Shown in pieces: positions 21,574-28,351 of a stretch of DNA of 28,351 nucleotides. Origin of the DNA: a virus. The translations under genes and the position numbers were made by a program. A model generated the notes under the pieces. It saw nothing but the letters and a program-made list of their open reading frames with translations. It was not told the DNA's origin and did no database searches. Each line of letters begins with the position of its first letter. The first letter of the stretch is position 1. The stretch is from positions 1-28,351 of IMG/VR virus record IMGVR_UViG_3300027782_000016. The stretch is one strand, 5' to 3'.

Positions 21574-22195
21574 GGATGAACTAAAGGTTTATAAGGCTAT
21601 GGAATCTATGCACATAGGCAAATGCTCAAGGATAGAAGTAACCGAGCATTTAAAGACTTGTATTGCTTTGAGTGGTATGCAAGTACCAACAAATCAAATA
21701 TTTAATCTATGCGTTTCCTTTACAATAGAATCTTACGGACAATATAAACTAAAGGAATTAGGAGTAGCATTTAAGATGTTTGCAGAGGATAAGTTTACTA
21801 TTGGCAATCATATAAACTTTAGCCCTAAGTTAATTGGCGAGGTAATGAATGCCTATAAAAAGATAGCAGTACAAGTAAGAAACAAAATAGAACCAGAACA
21901 ACCTAAACAAATAGAAATGCAAGTAGATGAAGAACAAGTAATGCGAGAGGAAGCCGAGTATTGGAAAACATCTAAAAAGGACTGGCGATTCCTAAACTAT
22001 CAATGCTTTGATTACCTATGGAAACGGAAGCTACTAAAGATAACCCCTGATAAAGCTGAGTACATAAAATCTAAAGTAAAAGCCTACCATTTGGCACAGG
22101 CTAAGAAGCCAGAGGATATGTTAGTAGATGAGGAAACTATGAGGCAGCAATGTAAAAAATATTCCCTTAAACTTTATTACGATAACGAATTATGA
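21566..22195 (+). CDS. Unknown protein, possible replication partner
   Basis: The frame ends at 22195. TTG 21566 (8-nt overlap with the preceding gene) gives 209 residues and is preferred, because codons between 21574 and 21599 look coding (DELKVYKAM); ATG 21599 or ATG 21494 (80-nt overlap) are alternatives. The protein is helical: residues about 10-100 form a globular part with CSRIEVTEHLKTCIALSG and ESYGQYKLKELGVAFKMFAE, like DUF6633-type proteins of Bacteroidota phages. Residues about 130-200 are charged with EEAEYWKTSKKDWRFLNYQC. Its place after the DUF1376-like gene suggests a helper in replication, but no motif proves it. Confidence 0.65.
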   Translation: MDKDELKVYKAMESMHIGKCSRIEVTEHLKTCIALSGMQVPTNQIFNLCVSFTIESYGQYKLKELGVAFKMFAEDKFTIGNHINFSPKLIGEVMNAYKKIAVQVRNKIEPEQPKQIEMQVDEEQVMREEAEYWKTSKKDWRFLNYQCFDYLWKRKLLKITPDKAEYIKSKVKAYHLAQAKKPEDMLVDEETMRQQCKKYSLKLYYDNEL

Positions 22196-22278
22196 TAGAA
22201 ACTATAATAGTATTTATTATCCTTTGGATTTGGATAATTTACGAAATGATTAACGCACCATTAAACAAAGACAAATGA
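22192..22278 (+). CDS. 28-residue membrane peptide
   Basis: ATG 22192 to TGA 22278 encodes MIETIIVFIILWIWIIYEMI and a short polar tail. It is a single, aromatic-rich membrane segment. It overlaps the upstream stop (ATGA) and the next start (ATGA at 22275-22278), forming a coupled chain. The function is unknown. Confidence 0.52.
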   Translation: MIETIIVFIILWIWIIYEMINAPLNKDK

Positions 22279-22385
22279 AAGAAACTTTAGGAATGATTAA
22301 ATTCTTTTTTATCTCAGTTCCAGTATTCCTATTGGTTTACTGCTCTGTAATGATTTATGTTGAAATAAAAGAACTGTATGAGTAA
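22275..22385 (+). CDS. 36-residue membrane peptide
   Basis: ATG 22275 to TAA 22385 encodes a short start (MKETLGMIKF), one membrane segment (FFISVPVFLLVYCSVMIYV) and a charged end (EIKELYE). It is coupled at both sides: ATGA with the previous gene and an 8-nt overlap with the next. The function is unknown. Confidence 0.52.
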   Translation: MKETLGMIKFFFISVPVFLLVYCSVMIYVEIKELYE

Positions 22386-22584
22386 GATAAGAGGACACGA
22401 GAACGCACAACCAATAAGATTAATATTTATAGATACAAAAGAGGAAATAGAGTTTAAGTCGGTAGCCTACGCAAAAAGAGTAACTGGAGTAAATGAATAC
22501 CAAATAAAGGAAAGCCTAAACCCAGTCAAGAAAAAAAGATTTGAGTACCAAAATAGACAAATAGCGTTCCGTATTAAGAAATAA
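22378..22584 (+). CDS. Small basic unknown protein (68 aa)
   Basis: This 68-residue protein is basic with the pattern PIRLIFIDTKEEIEFKSVAY followed by AKRVTGVNEYQIKESLN, a strand-strand-helix-helix arrangement that recalls NUMOD-like DNA-binding modules of phage nucleases: a segment with S/A-V-x-A-A-x-x-x-G-V, then I-x-x-x-L. As a free module it may bind DNA. Confidence in that reading is low. Confidence 0.62.
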   Translation: MSKIRGHENAQPIRLIFIDTKEEIEFKSVAYAKRVTGVNEYQIKESLNPVKKKRFEYQNRQIAFRIKK

Positions 22585-22586
22585 TC

Positions 22587-22594
22587 TAATTTTG
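22587..22594 (+). promoter_or_regulatory. -7 box TAATTTTG before ninG
   Basis: The box matches TAnnTTTG and ends 4 nt before ATG 22599, so the message would be leaderless or nearly so. No -33 TTTG is visible at the correct distance. Confidence 0.4.
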
Positions 22595-22598
22595 TGCT

Positions 22599-22982
22599 AT
22601 GGCATTACAAACCATTCCAAAACTTACAGGAAAGACACAAACAATTTTTAATCGTTATATACGACAAAGAGATAGTCAAAATGGTTACTTTACTTGCATA
22701 TCGTGTGGCTCTACTAAAGATACCTCCCAAATGGATGCAGGTCATTATGTGCCTGTCAAGAATAGTTCAGCTTTAAGATTTGATGAGTATAATGTAAACG
22801 GAGAGTGCAAGGCTTGTAATGGGTTCGACCAATTTCACCTAATAGGTTATCGAAAAAACCTAATAGATAAAATAGGCGAAAGAATGGTAATACACTTAGA
22901 AAGTCAGTCCAGACTAATTAAGAAATGGACTAGAACAGAGTTAAACGAATTAATAAATAAATATGGCGAAACTAAATCCTAA
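22599..22982 (+). CDS. ninG: NinG-like recombination nuclease
   Basis: This 127-residue protein resembles lambda NinG (Rap), which cuts Holliday and other branched recombination intermediates. Hallmarks are the CISCGS zinc knuckle (residues about 33-38), MDAGHYVPV (about 45-53) with the catalytic-type His, FDEYNVNGECKACNGF (61-76), and a C-terminal helical part with GYRKNLIDKIGERM. The length is shorter than lambda NinG, since the N-terminal extension is missing. It would act with the ERF protein in recombination-dependent replication. The next small gene overlaps its end by 20 nt. Confidence 0.87.
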   Translation: MALQTIPKLTGKTQTIFNRYIRQRDSQNGYFTCISCGSTKDTSQMDAGHYVPVKNSSALRFDEYNVNGECKACNGFDQFHLIGYRKNLIDKIGERMVIHLESQSRLIKKWTRTELNELINKYGETKS

Positions 22983-23082
22983 TGGCAAGGTTTCCTTTGG
23001 GTCAAGAAAAAAAGGAAAGGCTAAAAAGACTTCTGGTCCTAAAGACAAACCTACTAAACCTTATAACCGACAAGGCAGATAA
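22963..23082 (+). CDS. 39-residue strongly basic protein
   Basis: ATG 22963 to TAA 23082 encodes a Lys/Gly/Pro-rich peptide (MAKLNPNGKVSFGSRKKGKA, then a second basic half). It overlaps ninG by 20 nt and the next ATG by 1 nt (TAATG). The composition suggests nucleic acid binding in a disordered state. Similar short basic ORFs occur in other Bacteroidota phages, but no function is known to me. Confidence 0.58.
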   Translation: MAKLNPNGKVSFGSRKKGKAKKTSGPKDKPTKPYNRQGR

Positions 23083-23273
23083 TGAAAAACACATACGGAA
23101 AGAAGCTATATACTTGTAAATGTGGTACAGTTACCGAAGGCTATGTATGGTTCGCTGAGATAAAACAAACTAAATTCAAATGCACTAAATGTGGCAAATC
23201 AGTTGGTTATCACAATTTAGAAAAAAAAGTAGATAGTATAATTTCAATACGAACACCAACAAAAAACAGATAA
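23082..23273 (+). CDS. Small zinc-ribbon protein
   Basis: This 63-residue protein contains two Cys pairs, CKC (residues 12-14) and CTKC (33-36), spaced as in a zinc ribbon, plus an aromatic VWFAEIKQTKF strand between. It overlaps both neighbours by 1 nt. Nucleic acid binding is likely; its role is unknown. Confidence 0.68.
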   Translation: MKNTYGKKLYTCKCGTVTEGYVWFAEIKQTKFKCTKCGKSVGYHNLEKKVDSIISIRTPTKNR

Positions 23274-23701
23274 TGCTAATTACCGAAATAAAATCAAATC
23301 CTAATAACCCTAGATTTATTAAGGACCATAAGTTTAAACAACTTGTAAAGTCTATTCAGGAATTCCCCCAAATGTTAGAACTAAGACCTATTGTTATAGA
23401 TGAGAACAATATAGTTTTAGGTGGCAATATGAGGCTAAAGGCTTGTCTTGAAGCTGGGCTAACGGATGTTCCAGTAATACACGCAAACAATCTAACCGAG
23501 GCACAAAAGAAAGAATTTATTATTAAGGATAACATTTCATTTGGTGAACACGACTGGGATGCTTTAGCTAATGAATGGAACATTATAGAACTTGATGAAT
23601 GGGGTTTAGATATACCAGCTTTTGCTAACAATGATATAGAAGAACCAAAGGATAATGCTAAAGGTGGCAAGACTTGTCCTAATTGTGGAGTAACTTTGTA
23701 A
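23273..23701 (+). CDS. ParB-like N-terminal domain protein
   Basis: This 142-residue protein matches the ParB/sulfiredoxin-like N-terminal domain: EIKSNPNNPRFIKDHKFKQL, then LRPIVIDENNIVLGGNMRLK with the GGNMR motif equivalent to the GERR box, and GLTDVPVI. In phages this domain is often joined to an N6-adenine methyltransferase; here the protein ends after a linker with a CPNC zinc-knuckle half instead. It may be a truncated or regulatory derivative. It lies right before the terminase genes. Confidence 0.82.
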   Translation: MLITEIKSNPNNPRFIKDHKFKQLVKSIQEFPQMLELRPIVIDENNIVLGGNMRLKACLEAGLTDVPVIHANNLTEAQKKEFIIKDNISFGEHDWDALANEWNIIELDEWGLDIPAFANNDIEEPKDNAKGGKTCPNCGVTL

Positions 23702-23725
23702 TAATTAAGAAAGAGATTAGAGAAT

Positions 23726-24073
23726 ATGGCGAACGAACAAAATTTAATACCTGCTCAAAAAGGGGAAATTAGAAACCCTAATGGCAGACCTAAAGGAATA
23801 CCTAATAGCAAGACTAGATTGCTAAGATTATTAGAACTAGTCCAAGTAAAAACTAATCCTATTACAGGAGAGAAAGAAGAGTTTACTGTGGCAGAGCAAT
23901 TAGATATGATGGTACTGCAAAAGGCATTTAAAGGTGATTTAAAGGCTTATCAGGAGATACTTGATAGATTAGAAGGCAGAGCAAAACAAACCAATGAGAT
24001 AGAACTATCTGGAGGACTGCAAGTAAATTGGGAGGAGAAGAAAACTTACGTTGAAAAAACAGGAAGCCTATAA
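23726..24073 (+). CDS. terS: Small terminase subunit candidate (DUF5681-like)
   Basis: This 115-residue protein begins with a basic segment, GEIRNPNGRPKGIPNSKT (residues about 13-30), characteristic of DUF5681 proteins found before large terminases. Helices with a dimer/oligomer pattern follow (TVAEQLDMMVLQKAFKGDL). It should recognise the packaging site and stimulate the large subunit. Its stop overlaps the start of the large subunit gene (TAATG). Confidence 0.75.
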   Translation: MANEQNLIPAQKGEIRNPNGRPKGIPNSKTRLLRLLELVQVKTNPITGEKEEFTVAEQLDMMVLQKAFKGDLKAYQEILDRLEGRAKQTNEIELSGGLQVNWEEKKTYVEKTGSL

Positions 24074-25383
24074 TGGAATTATCCATAAAACAAACAACTG
24101 CTTTAGACCTATTAGAAGATAAAACAACAAATGAGATTCTATTTGGAGGAGGAGCAGGTGGTGGAAAGACTGCCTTAGGTTGCTATTGGCAGCTTAAACA
24201 AAGATTAAAATATCCCAATACAAGAGGACTAATTGGGAGAGCCGTGTTAAAAACCCTAAAAGAAACTACCTTAGTCTCCTTCTTTCAGATAGCTAAAATG
24301 CAAGGATTAGAAGCCAACAAGCATTTTAAATTCAATGCTCAATCTTCTACAATAGAATTTCCTAATGGTTCTACTATCCTACTCAAAGACCTTTACTCCT
24401 ACCCTTCCGACCCTAACTTTGATGAATTAGGTTCACTAGAGATTACCGATGCTTTTATTGATGAGGCTAATCAAGTAGATGACAAGGCTAGAAATATTAT
24501 CAAGTCAAGGATAAGATTCCAACTAGATCAAAACGATTTAGTGCCTAAGATTCTTTACACTTGTAACCCAGCAAAGAACTGGACCTACTCGGAGTTCTAC
24601 AAGCCAGAGCAAGAAGGCACGATATCTAAGAATAAAAGATTTATAACTTCCCTAATAGATGACAATCCTTTTATCTCTAAGCACTACAAAGAGAACTTAT
24701 TAACTTTGGATAGTGTATCAAAGGAGAGGCTTTTGTTTGGTAACTGGGAATACTTGGATGACCCTGCACAACTTATAGACTATGATAAAATACTTGATTC
24801 TTTTACCAATACGTTTGTTCCTATTGGAGATTCTTATATTACTTGCGATGTGGCACGTTTTGGGAATGATAGTACTGTCATTGGTATATGGAGTGGCTTT
24901 CGCGTTAGGTTTTATCAATTCAATGGTAAATCGGTTGTTGAGGTCGCTGAACTTATAAAGAACTTTGCAACAGAACATAAAGTTCCTACATCTAACATTG
25001 TTTGCGATGAAGATGGAGTAGGAGGTGGGGTTGTAGATATTCTTAGGTGCAAAGGATTTGTCAATAATAGTTCTCCATTAGTAAACCCTGTAACAAGACA
25101 AAAGGAAAACTTTGATAACCTAAAGTCTCAATGCTATTTTAAATTAGCAGATATGGTCAACAAAGCAGAACTTTACATTCAGGCAGATGGTAAACAAAAA
25201 CAAACTATTATTCAGGAACTAGAGCAAGTAAAACAAAAGTCGGTAGATAACGATATGAAAAAAGGAGTAATTCCTAAAGATAAAGTTAAAGCAGCAATAG
25301 GTCGTTCTCCTGATTTTAGTGATTGTTTAGCTATGAGAATGTTCTTTGAATATTCACCAAGATTTCAAGTAAGTGTATTTTGA
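24073..25383 (+). CDS. terL: Terminase large subunit
   Basis: This 436-residue motor protein pumps DNA into the prohead and cuts it. The ATPase part shows Walker A FGGGAGGGKT (residues 24-33), Walker B ITDAFIDEAN with Asp130-Glu131, and a coupling motif TCNPA (163-167). The nuclease domain of RNase H fold has acidic residues in YITCDVARFGND (Asp259), IVCDEDGVGGG (Asp312, Asp314) and SPDFSDCLAMR (Asp414, Asp417). All motifs are intact. It follows the small subunit with a 1-nt overlap and precedes the portal gene. Confidence 0.95.
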   Translation: MELSIKQTTALDLLEDKTTNEILFGGGAGGGKTALGCYWQLKQRLKYPNTRGLIGRAVLKTLKETTLVSFFQIAKMQGLEANKHFKFNAQSSTIEFPNGSTILLKDLYSYPSDPNFDELGSLEITDAFIDEANQVDDKARNIIKSRIRFQLDQNDLVPKILYTCNPAKNWTYSEFYKPEQEGTISKNKRFITSLIDDNPFISKHYKENLLTLDSVSKERLLFGNWEYLDDPAQLIDYDKILDSFTNTFVPIGDSYITCDVARFGNDSTVIGIWSGFRVRFYQFNGKSVVEVAELIKNFATEHKVPTSNIVCDEDGVGGGVVDILRCKGFVNNSSPLVNPVTRQKENFDNLKSQCYFKLADMVNKAELYIQADGKQKQTIIQELEQVKQKSVDNDMKKGVIPKDKVKAAIGRSPDFSDCLAMRMFFEYSPRFQVSVF

Positions 25384-25394
25384 TGTAAAAATCA

Positions 25395-25402
25395 TAACTT
25401 TG
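25395..25402 (+). promoter_or_regulatory. -7 box TAACTTTG before portal gene
   Basis: The box matches TAnnTTTG and lies 16 nt before ATG 25419. A TTTG at 25379-25382 is only 12 nt upstream, too close for the consensus spacing. It could give separate control of head genes. Confidence 0.45.
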
Positions 25403-25418
25403 TTTAAATTCTAATAAT

Positions 25419-26804
25419 ATGGCATTTTTCGACTTCTTAACTAAAAAGAAGATAAACACTCTATTACCTAATATTCCTTTTGATACAAGTGTGGCAATTC
25501 AACGTGGAATCGTTACTTGGCAAGGTGGTGATTCAAGAGCATTCGTAAGAGATGGATATATAGCTAACGATATAGTTTACTCAATTGTAAAATTAATTAC
25601 TGATAAAGCAAAACTTGCTCCATTTCATGTATATAAAGTTAAAGATGAAGTATCTGCAAAAAGATACAAGTCATTAATGAAACAACCTGATAAGATTACT
25701 AACTGGCAAGAGGTAAACGATTTACATAAGAAAGCATTTGAGATATATACAGGAGACCAAAGACTTAACGACCTATTAAAATATCCTAATGGAGAAGATA
25801 CTTGGGCAGATTTAGTTGAGCAATGGTGTGGATTTAAGTTAATAACTGGAAATTCATTTATATATGGAAAACTTATTGAAACAGGAAACAATCAAGGTAA
25901 GCCGTTTGAACTATTTGCTTTACCTGCTCAGTATATGGCTATTATTGCAAATATCGAAATGTTCCCACCTACCAGAGTTGGCTACCAATTATACTACGGA
26001 GCAATGTGGTCCTTTGACCCTAAAGAAATATTACACGACAAATACTTCAATCCTGAGTGGACAGTTACAGGTGGTCAATTATACGGACAAAGTCCTTTAC
26101 TTGCAGCTGCAAGAACTTTAACTAGAAGTAACGAAGCTAAGACTGCTGCCGTTGCATCATTCCAAAATGGTGGACCAGCAGGGGTTCTATTTATGAACGA
26201 TGAAAGGTTCGACCCTACAAGTGGACAAGCACAAGCACAAGCACTAAAGAGAGCAGTAAGCGAGAAAGGTGGTGCAGCTAATTTTAACTCTATTGCAGTA
26301 AGTGGTTATAAGGTAGACTGGAAACAAATAGGTTTAAGCCCTGTTGAACTTAATATTATTGAATCAGAGAAATGGGATATGAAGGCACTTTGTAATATTT
26401 ACGGAGTACCATCTCAACTATTAAACGATGCTGATAACAAGACTTACAATAACCAAATAGAGGGAGAGAAGGCATTAACTTTAAGATGTGCTATTCCTTT
26501 ATTAGATTCTTTGACAGATAACTTAAATAGAAAATTACATACTGACTGGGGTTATAGAAATAGTGGATTGTATGTAGGTTACGATATTCAAGTCTATCAA
26601 GAATTAGAGGCAAATAAAACAGAGCAAGTTGCTTGGTTAAATACTGCTTGGTGGATTCCACCTTCTCAAAAGAATGAGATTATGGGTATTAAAACTCCAG
26701 ACTATATTCCACAAGAGGAAATGGAGAAACTTTATATTCCTTCATCTTTGCAACCTACTGACCAATTTCAACCTTTGAATATTCCTGACAACCTAAACCC
26801 ATAA
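25419..26804 (+). CDS. Portal protein, HK97 type
   Basis: This 461-residue protein would form the dodecameric DNA portal at one capsid vertex. Family traits are AFVRDGYIANDIVYSIVKLI with the first helix, PNGEDTWADLVEQWCGFKLI then TGNSFIYG (about residues 126-155), PAQYMAI, and a segment with SPLLAAARTLTRSNEAKTAA and FQNGGPAGVLF (about 226-260), all typical of HK97-like portals. The C-terminal region includes YGVPSQLLNDADNKTYNN, also conserved. It sits between terminase and minor head protein, with 1 nt to the next gene. Confidence 0.93.
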   Translation: MAFFDFLTKKKINTLLPNIPFDTSVAIQRGIVTWQGGDSRAFVRDGYIANDIVYSIVKLITDKAKLAPFHVYKVKDEVSAKRYKSLMKQPDKITNWQEVNDLHKKAFEIYTGDQRLNDLLKYPNGEDTWADLVEQWCGFKLITGNSFIYGKLIETGNNQGKPFELFALPAQYMAIIANIEMFPPTRVGYQLYYGAMWSFDPKEILHDKYFNPEWTVTGGQLYGQSPLLAAARTLTRSNEAKTAAVASFQNGGPAGVLFMNDERFDPTSGQAQAQALKRAVSEKGGAANFNSIAVSGYKVDWKQIGLSPVELNIIESEKWDMKALCNIYGVPSQLLNDADNKTYNNQIEGEKALTLRCAIPLLDSLTDNLNRKLHTDWGYRNSGLYVGYDIQVYQELEANKTEQVAWLNTAWWIPPSQKNEIMGIKTPDYIPQEEMEKLYIPSSLQPTDQFQPLNIPDNLNP

Positions 26805-26805
26805 A

Positions 26806-27690
26806 ATGATTTGGCAAGATTACAGGAAACTCTATGCTAATGCCTTAAAACAATATTCGCCTAAGTTCAAGAAAGAACTGCAAAATCAGGTGAATACATA
26901 TTGCCGTACCCTAGACTACAATAAAATTAGCGATAAAGCCCTAAAAAAGACGATTTATAAGCTCCATTTGGCTATGGGTACTAAGATGGCTCTAATAAGC
27001 GAAAGTGCCGTTAAAAAGTCTGTAAAGGGCGTTTATGTGCCTATGGAGTACAAGTCTGCCAAAACAGATGCTTTTCAGTATGCTATTATCCAAGTCCTAC
27101 AAAACGATGGCTTAGACCAATTAGCAGCAGATATTACCGATACAACCAAAGAACAAATAAGAAGATTCTTAGTTGAGTCTGCTCAAAAGAATTATACTTT
27201 GCCAGAGACAATTGCATTGCTTAGAACTTCAGGCATTACCGATTATAGAGCAGAACTTATTGCTAGAACAGAAACAGGCAGAGCAGCAAACATAGGTTCT
27301 ATGGTAGGTGCAACAAGTACAGGATTAGTAACTATCAAAGAGTGGATTGCAACTAGAGATAACAGAACAAGGAGAGAGCCAAGAGACCACACTGACCATT
27401 TAAGTATGGATGGAACTAAACTACCTATGGAGAAGCAATTTCAAGTTCCTAATAATCAAGTAGGCTTAGGTTATGAACTAATGGACCATCCTTGCGATTC
27501 CAAAGCAAGTGCTGCCAATGTTTGTAATTGCAGATGTACTTTAGGATACGAGGCAGTAAGAGGTGCAAATGGCAAACTTTTAACTTTAGTAGATAACCCT
27601 CCAATGGGTAGAATCGGAGTTATTTGGAATGCCTTGCAAAATGTAATGGGTCAAGCAATATCAAAACTTATAGCATCATTAATAGAATAA
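26806..27690 (+). CDS. Minor head / head morphogenesis protein (SPP1 gp7-like)
   Basis: This 294-residue protein matches the phage Mu F / SPP1 gp7-type head morphogenesis family. Visible are LIARTETGRAANIGSM (about residues 150-165), KEWIATRDNRTRREPRDHTD then HLSMDG (about 185-205), and the C-terminal NVCNCRCTLGYEA with paired Cys. Family members bind the portal and help to assemble or eject DNA. It follows the portal by 1 nt and precedes the protease by 25 nt, with a -7 box in the gap. Confidence 0.9.
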   Translation: MIWQDYRKLYANALKQYSPKFKKELQNQVNTYCRTLDYNKISDKALKKTIYKLHLAMGTKMALISESAVKKSVKGVYVPMEYKSAKTDAFQYAIIQVLQNDGLDQLAADITDTTKEQIRRFLVESAQKNYTLPETIALLRTSGITDYRAELIARTETGRAANIGSMVGATSTGLVTIKEWIATRDNRTRREPRDHTDHLSMDGTKLPMEKQFQVPNNQVGLGYELMDHPCDSKASAANVCNCRCTLGYEAVRGANGKLLTLVDNPPMGRIGVIWNALQNVMGQAISKLIASLIE

Positions 27691-27702
27691 CAAAAAAAAT
27701 AA

Positions 27703-27710
27703 TAACTTTG
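27703..27710 (+). promoter_or_regulatory. -7 box TAACTTTG before protease gene
   Basis: The box matches TAnnTTTG and ends 5 nt before ATG 27716, giving a nearly leaderless message. No -33 box is visible. It would add transcription to the protease and capsid genes, whose products are needed in large amounts. Confidence 0.45.
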
Positions 27711-27715
27711 TCAAT

Positions 27716-28351
27716 ATGAAAACATACGCATCAAAAGATACTATTGTTGAAAAACAAGATATCGGTTACGAAGTAATGGATGTTGATACTGAAACTCGTA
27801 GAGTTAAAGCAGTTTGGGCAAGAACAGGCAACATTGATTTAGATAATGATATTATAGTTCCTGAAGCCTTTACTAAAACTCTAAAAGAAAGAGGTCCATC
27901 AGGTAAAAACTTAATATGGTCTTTAGTAGATCATTGTGCTGAAATGGAAGCCGTAATAGGTAAGCCAGAGCAATTATACATTGAGGGAGATATGCTAATC
28001 GCAATCACTCCAATAGTAGAAACTGAAACAGGAGAAGATATGATTAAGATGTACGATGCAGGTCTTATCAATCAGCACTCAATTGGATTTAGCACAATTA
28101 ATTCAAGCGTAGATAAAAACGGAATAAGAACAATAAGTGAACTTAAACTTTACGAAGGTAGTGCCGTATTATGGGCAGCAAACCCAGAGACACCAACTAT
28201 CTCAGTTAAAAGTGAAGTTAAGAAAGAGCAATTAGCAAATAGGCTAGAGAAACTCTTGAAAGCGTTTAAAGGTGGTCGTTTCACAGATGAGACCTTTGCG
28301 TTGATGGAGATTGAAATAAAAAGGATTCAATCAGAATTATTAGAAATTGAA
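27716..28351 (+). CDS. HK97-type prohead protease, N-terminal part (continues at 1-247)
   Basis: From ATG 27716 the frame runs to the window end and continues at position 2, giving 251 residues. It has the U35-type prohead protease order: AVWARTGNIDLDNDIIVPEAF (an equivalent of the GD-x-I-x-PGAF start), LIWSLVDHCAEMEAVIG with the catalytic-type His, GLINQHSIGFS with the catalytic-type Ser, and LYEGSAVLWAANP, matching the LxExSxVxxPANP ending. It processes capsid precursors in the prohead. It stands between minor head protein and capsid. Confidence 0.92.
   Translation, partial: MKTYASKDTIVEKQDIGYEVMDVDTETRRVKAVWARTGNIDLDNDIIVPEAFTKTLKERGPSGKNLIWSLVDHCAEMEAVIGKPEQLYIEGDMLIAITPIVETETGEDMIKMYDAGLINQHSIGFSTINSSVDKNGIRTISELKLYEGSAVLWAANPETPTISVKSEVKKEQLANRLEKLLKAFKGGRFTDETFALMEIEIKRIQSELLEIE
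28225..28351. repeat. Terminal direct repeat, right copy (contig closure)
   Basis: These 127 bases are identical to 1-127. Merging the two copies restores one uninterrupted protease gene. Confidence 0.95.

Noticed and set aside
22594-22776. Second + frame inside ninG
   Set aside because: It starts at the -7 box, has no motifs and overlaps the well-supported ninG frame entirely.
23356-23670. Minus-strand frame opposite the ParB-like gene
   Set aside because: No motif or start context; the + strand product has a clear family match.

Overview
The window is essentially one complete, circularly closed genome of a tailed phage with siphovirus-type morphogenesis genes. Bases 1-127 are repeated exactly at 28225-28351, so the unique sequence is 28,224 bp, and the prohead protease gene runs across the join (27716 to the end, then 1-247). 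Every supported gene is on the + strand. The DNA is AT-rich (about one third G+C by eye). Several genes are preceded by TAnnTTTG, the -7 box of Bacteroidota promoters, and many protein types (DUF5681-like small terminase, ERF, NinG, fibres with repeated VPYTGATT motifs) are common in Bacteroidota phages. I infer a Bacteroidota host, possibly a flavobacterium or relative. I saw no integrase, DNA polymerase or helicase, and no tRNA.

Layout around the circle. (1) A control region at 16575-16970 holds two intrinsic terminators, a promoter-like box between them, paired operator-like repeats, and the best early promoter (TTG-N19-TATCTTTG). (2) The early block at 16971-20823 holds small ORFs, a ribbon-helix-helix regulator, a DnaA domain-IV-like protein, an ERF annealing protein, a small zinc protein, a protein with an SSB-like acidic tail, a small HTH protein and a C5 cytosine methyltransferase. 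(3) The second block at 20824-23701 starts with a TTTG-N20-TAAATTTG promoter and a structured leader. It encodes a DUF1376-like putative replication protein with palindromic repeats inside its gene, coupled small membrane peptides, NinG, a tiny basic protein, a zinc ribbon and a ParB-like protein. (4) Packaging and head genes run 23726-2820 across the join: small and large terminase, portal, minor head protein, protease, HK97-type capsid, connector, joining protein and gp10-like protein. (5) Tail genes run 2813-13309: terminator/completion protein, tube, frameshifted assembly chaperone pair, tape measure, tip protein, a tube-domain/adhesin hybrid, and a 1272-residue fibre with an S74 chaperone. 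(6) Lysis and late accessory genes run 13337-16574: membrane proteins, a holin candidate, a T4/pesticin-like lysozyme, a metallophosphoesterase and an HExxH protein. They end at the terminators.

Three signals stand out. First, a 273-codon reading frame lies wholly inside the methyltransferase gene in the +1 frame. It looks like a real protein (three L-[PT]TP repeats and an LNPxFVxxMMGFPxNW motif), while the methyltransferase frame there is low-complexity; this suggests dual-frame coding. Second, the leader at 20836-20917 forms two hairpins whose 7-nt loops are perfectly complementary and ends in a terminator-like stem plus T6, directly before a replication-type gene: a candidate new regulatory RNA. 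Third, a repeated AGGTCATATGACCT palindrome with extra AGGTCA sites lies inside that same gene, recalling the origin within lambda O. The tail chaperone also has a sharply delimited -1 frameshift site at an A10 run.
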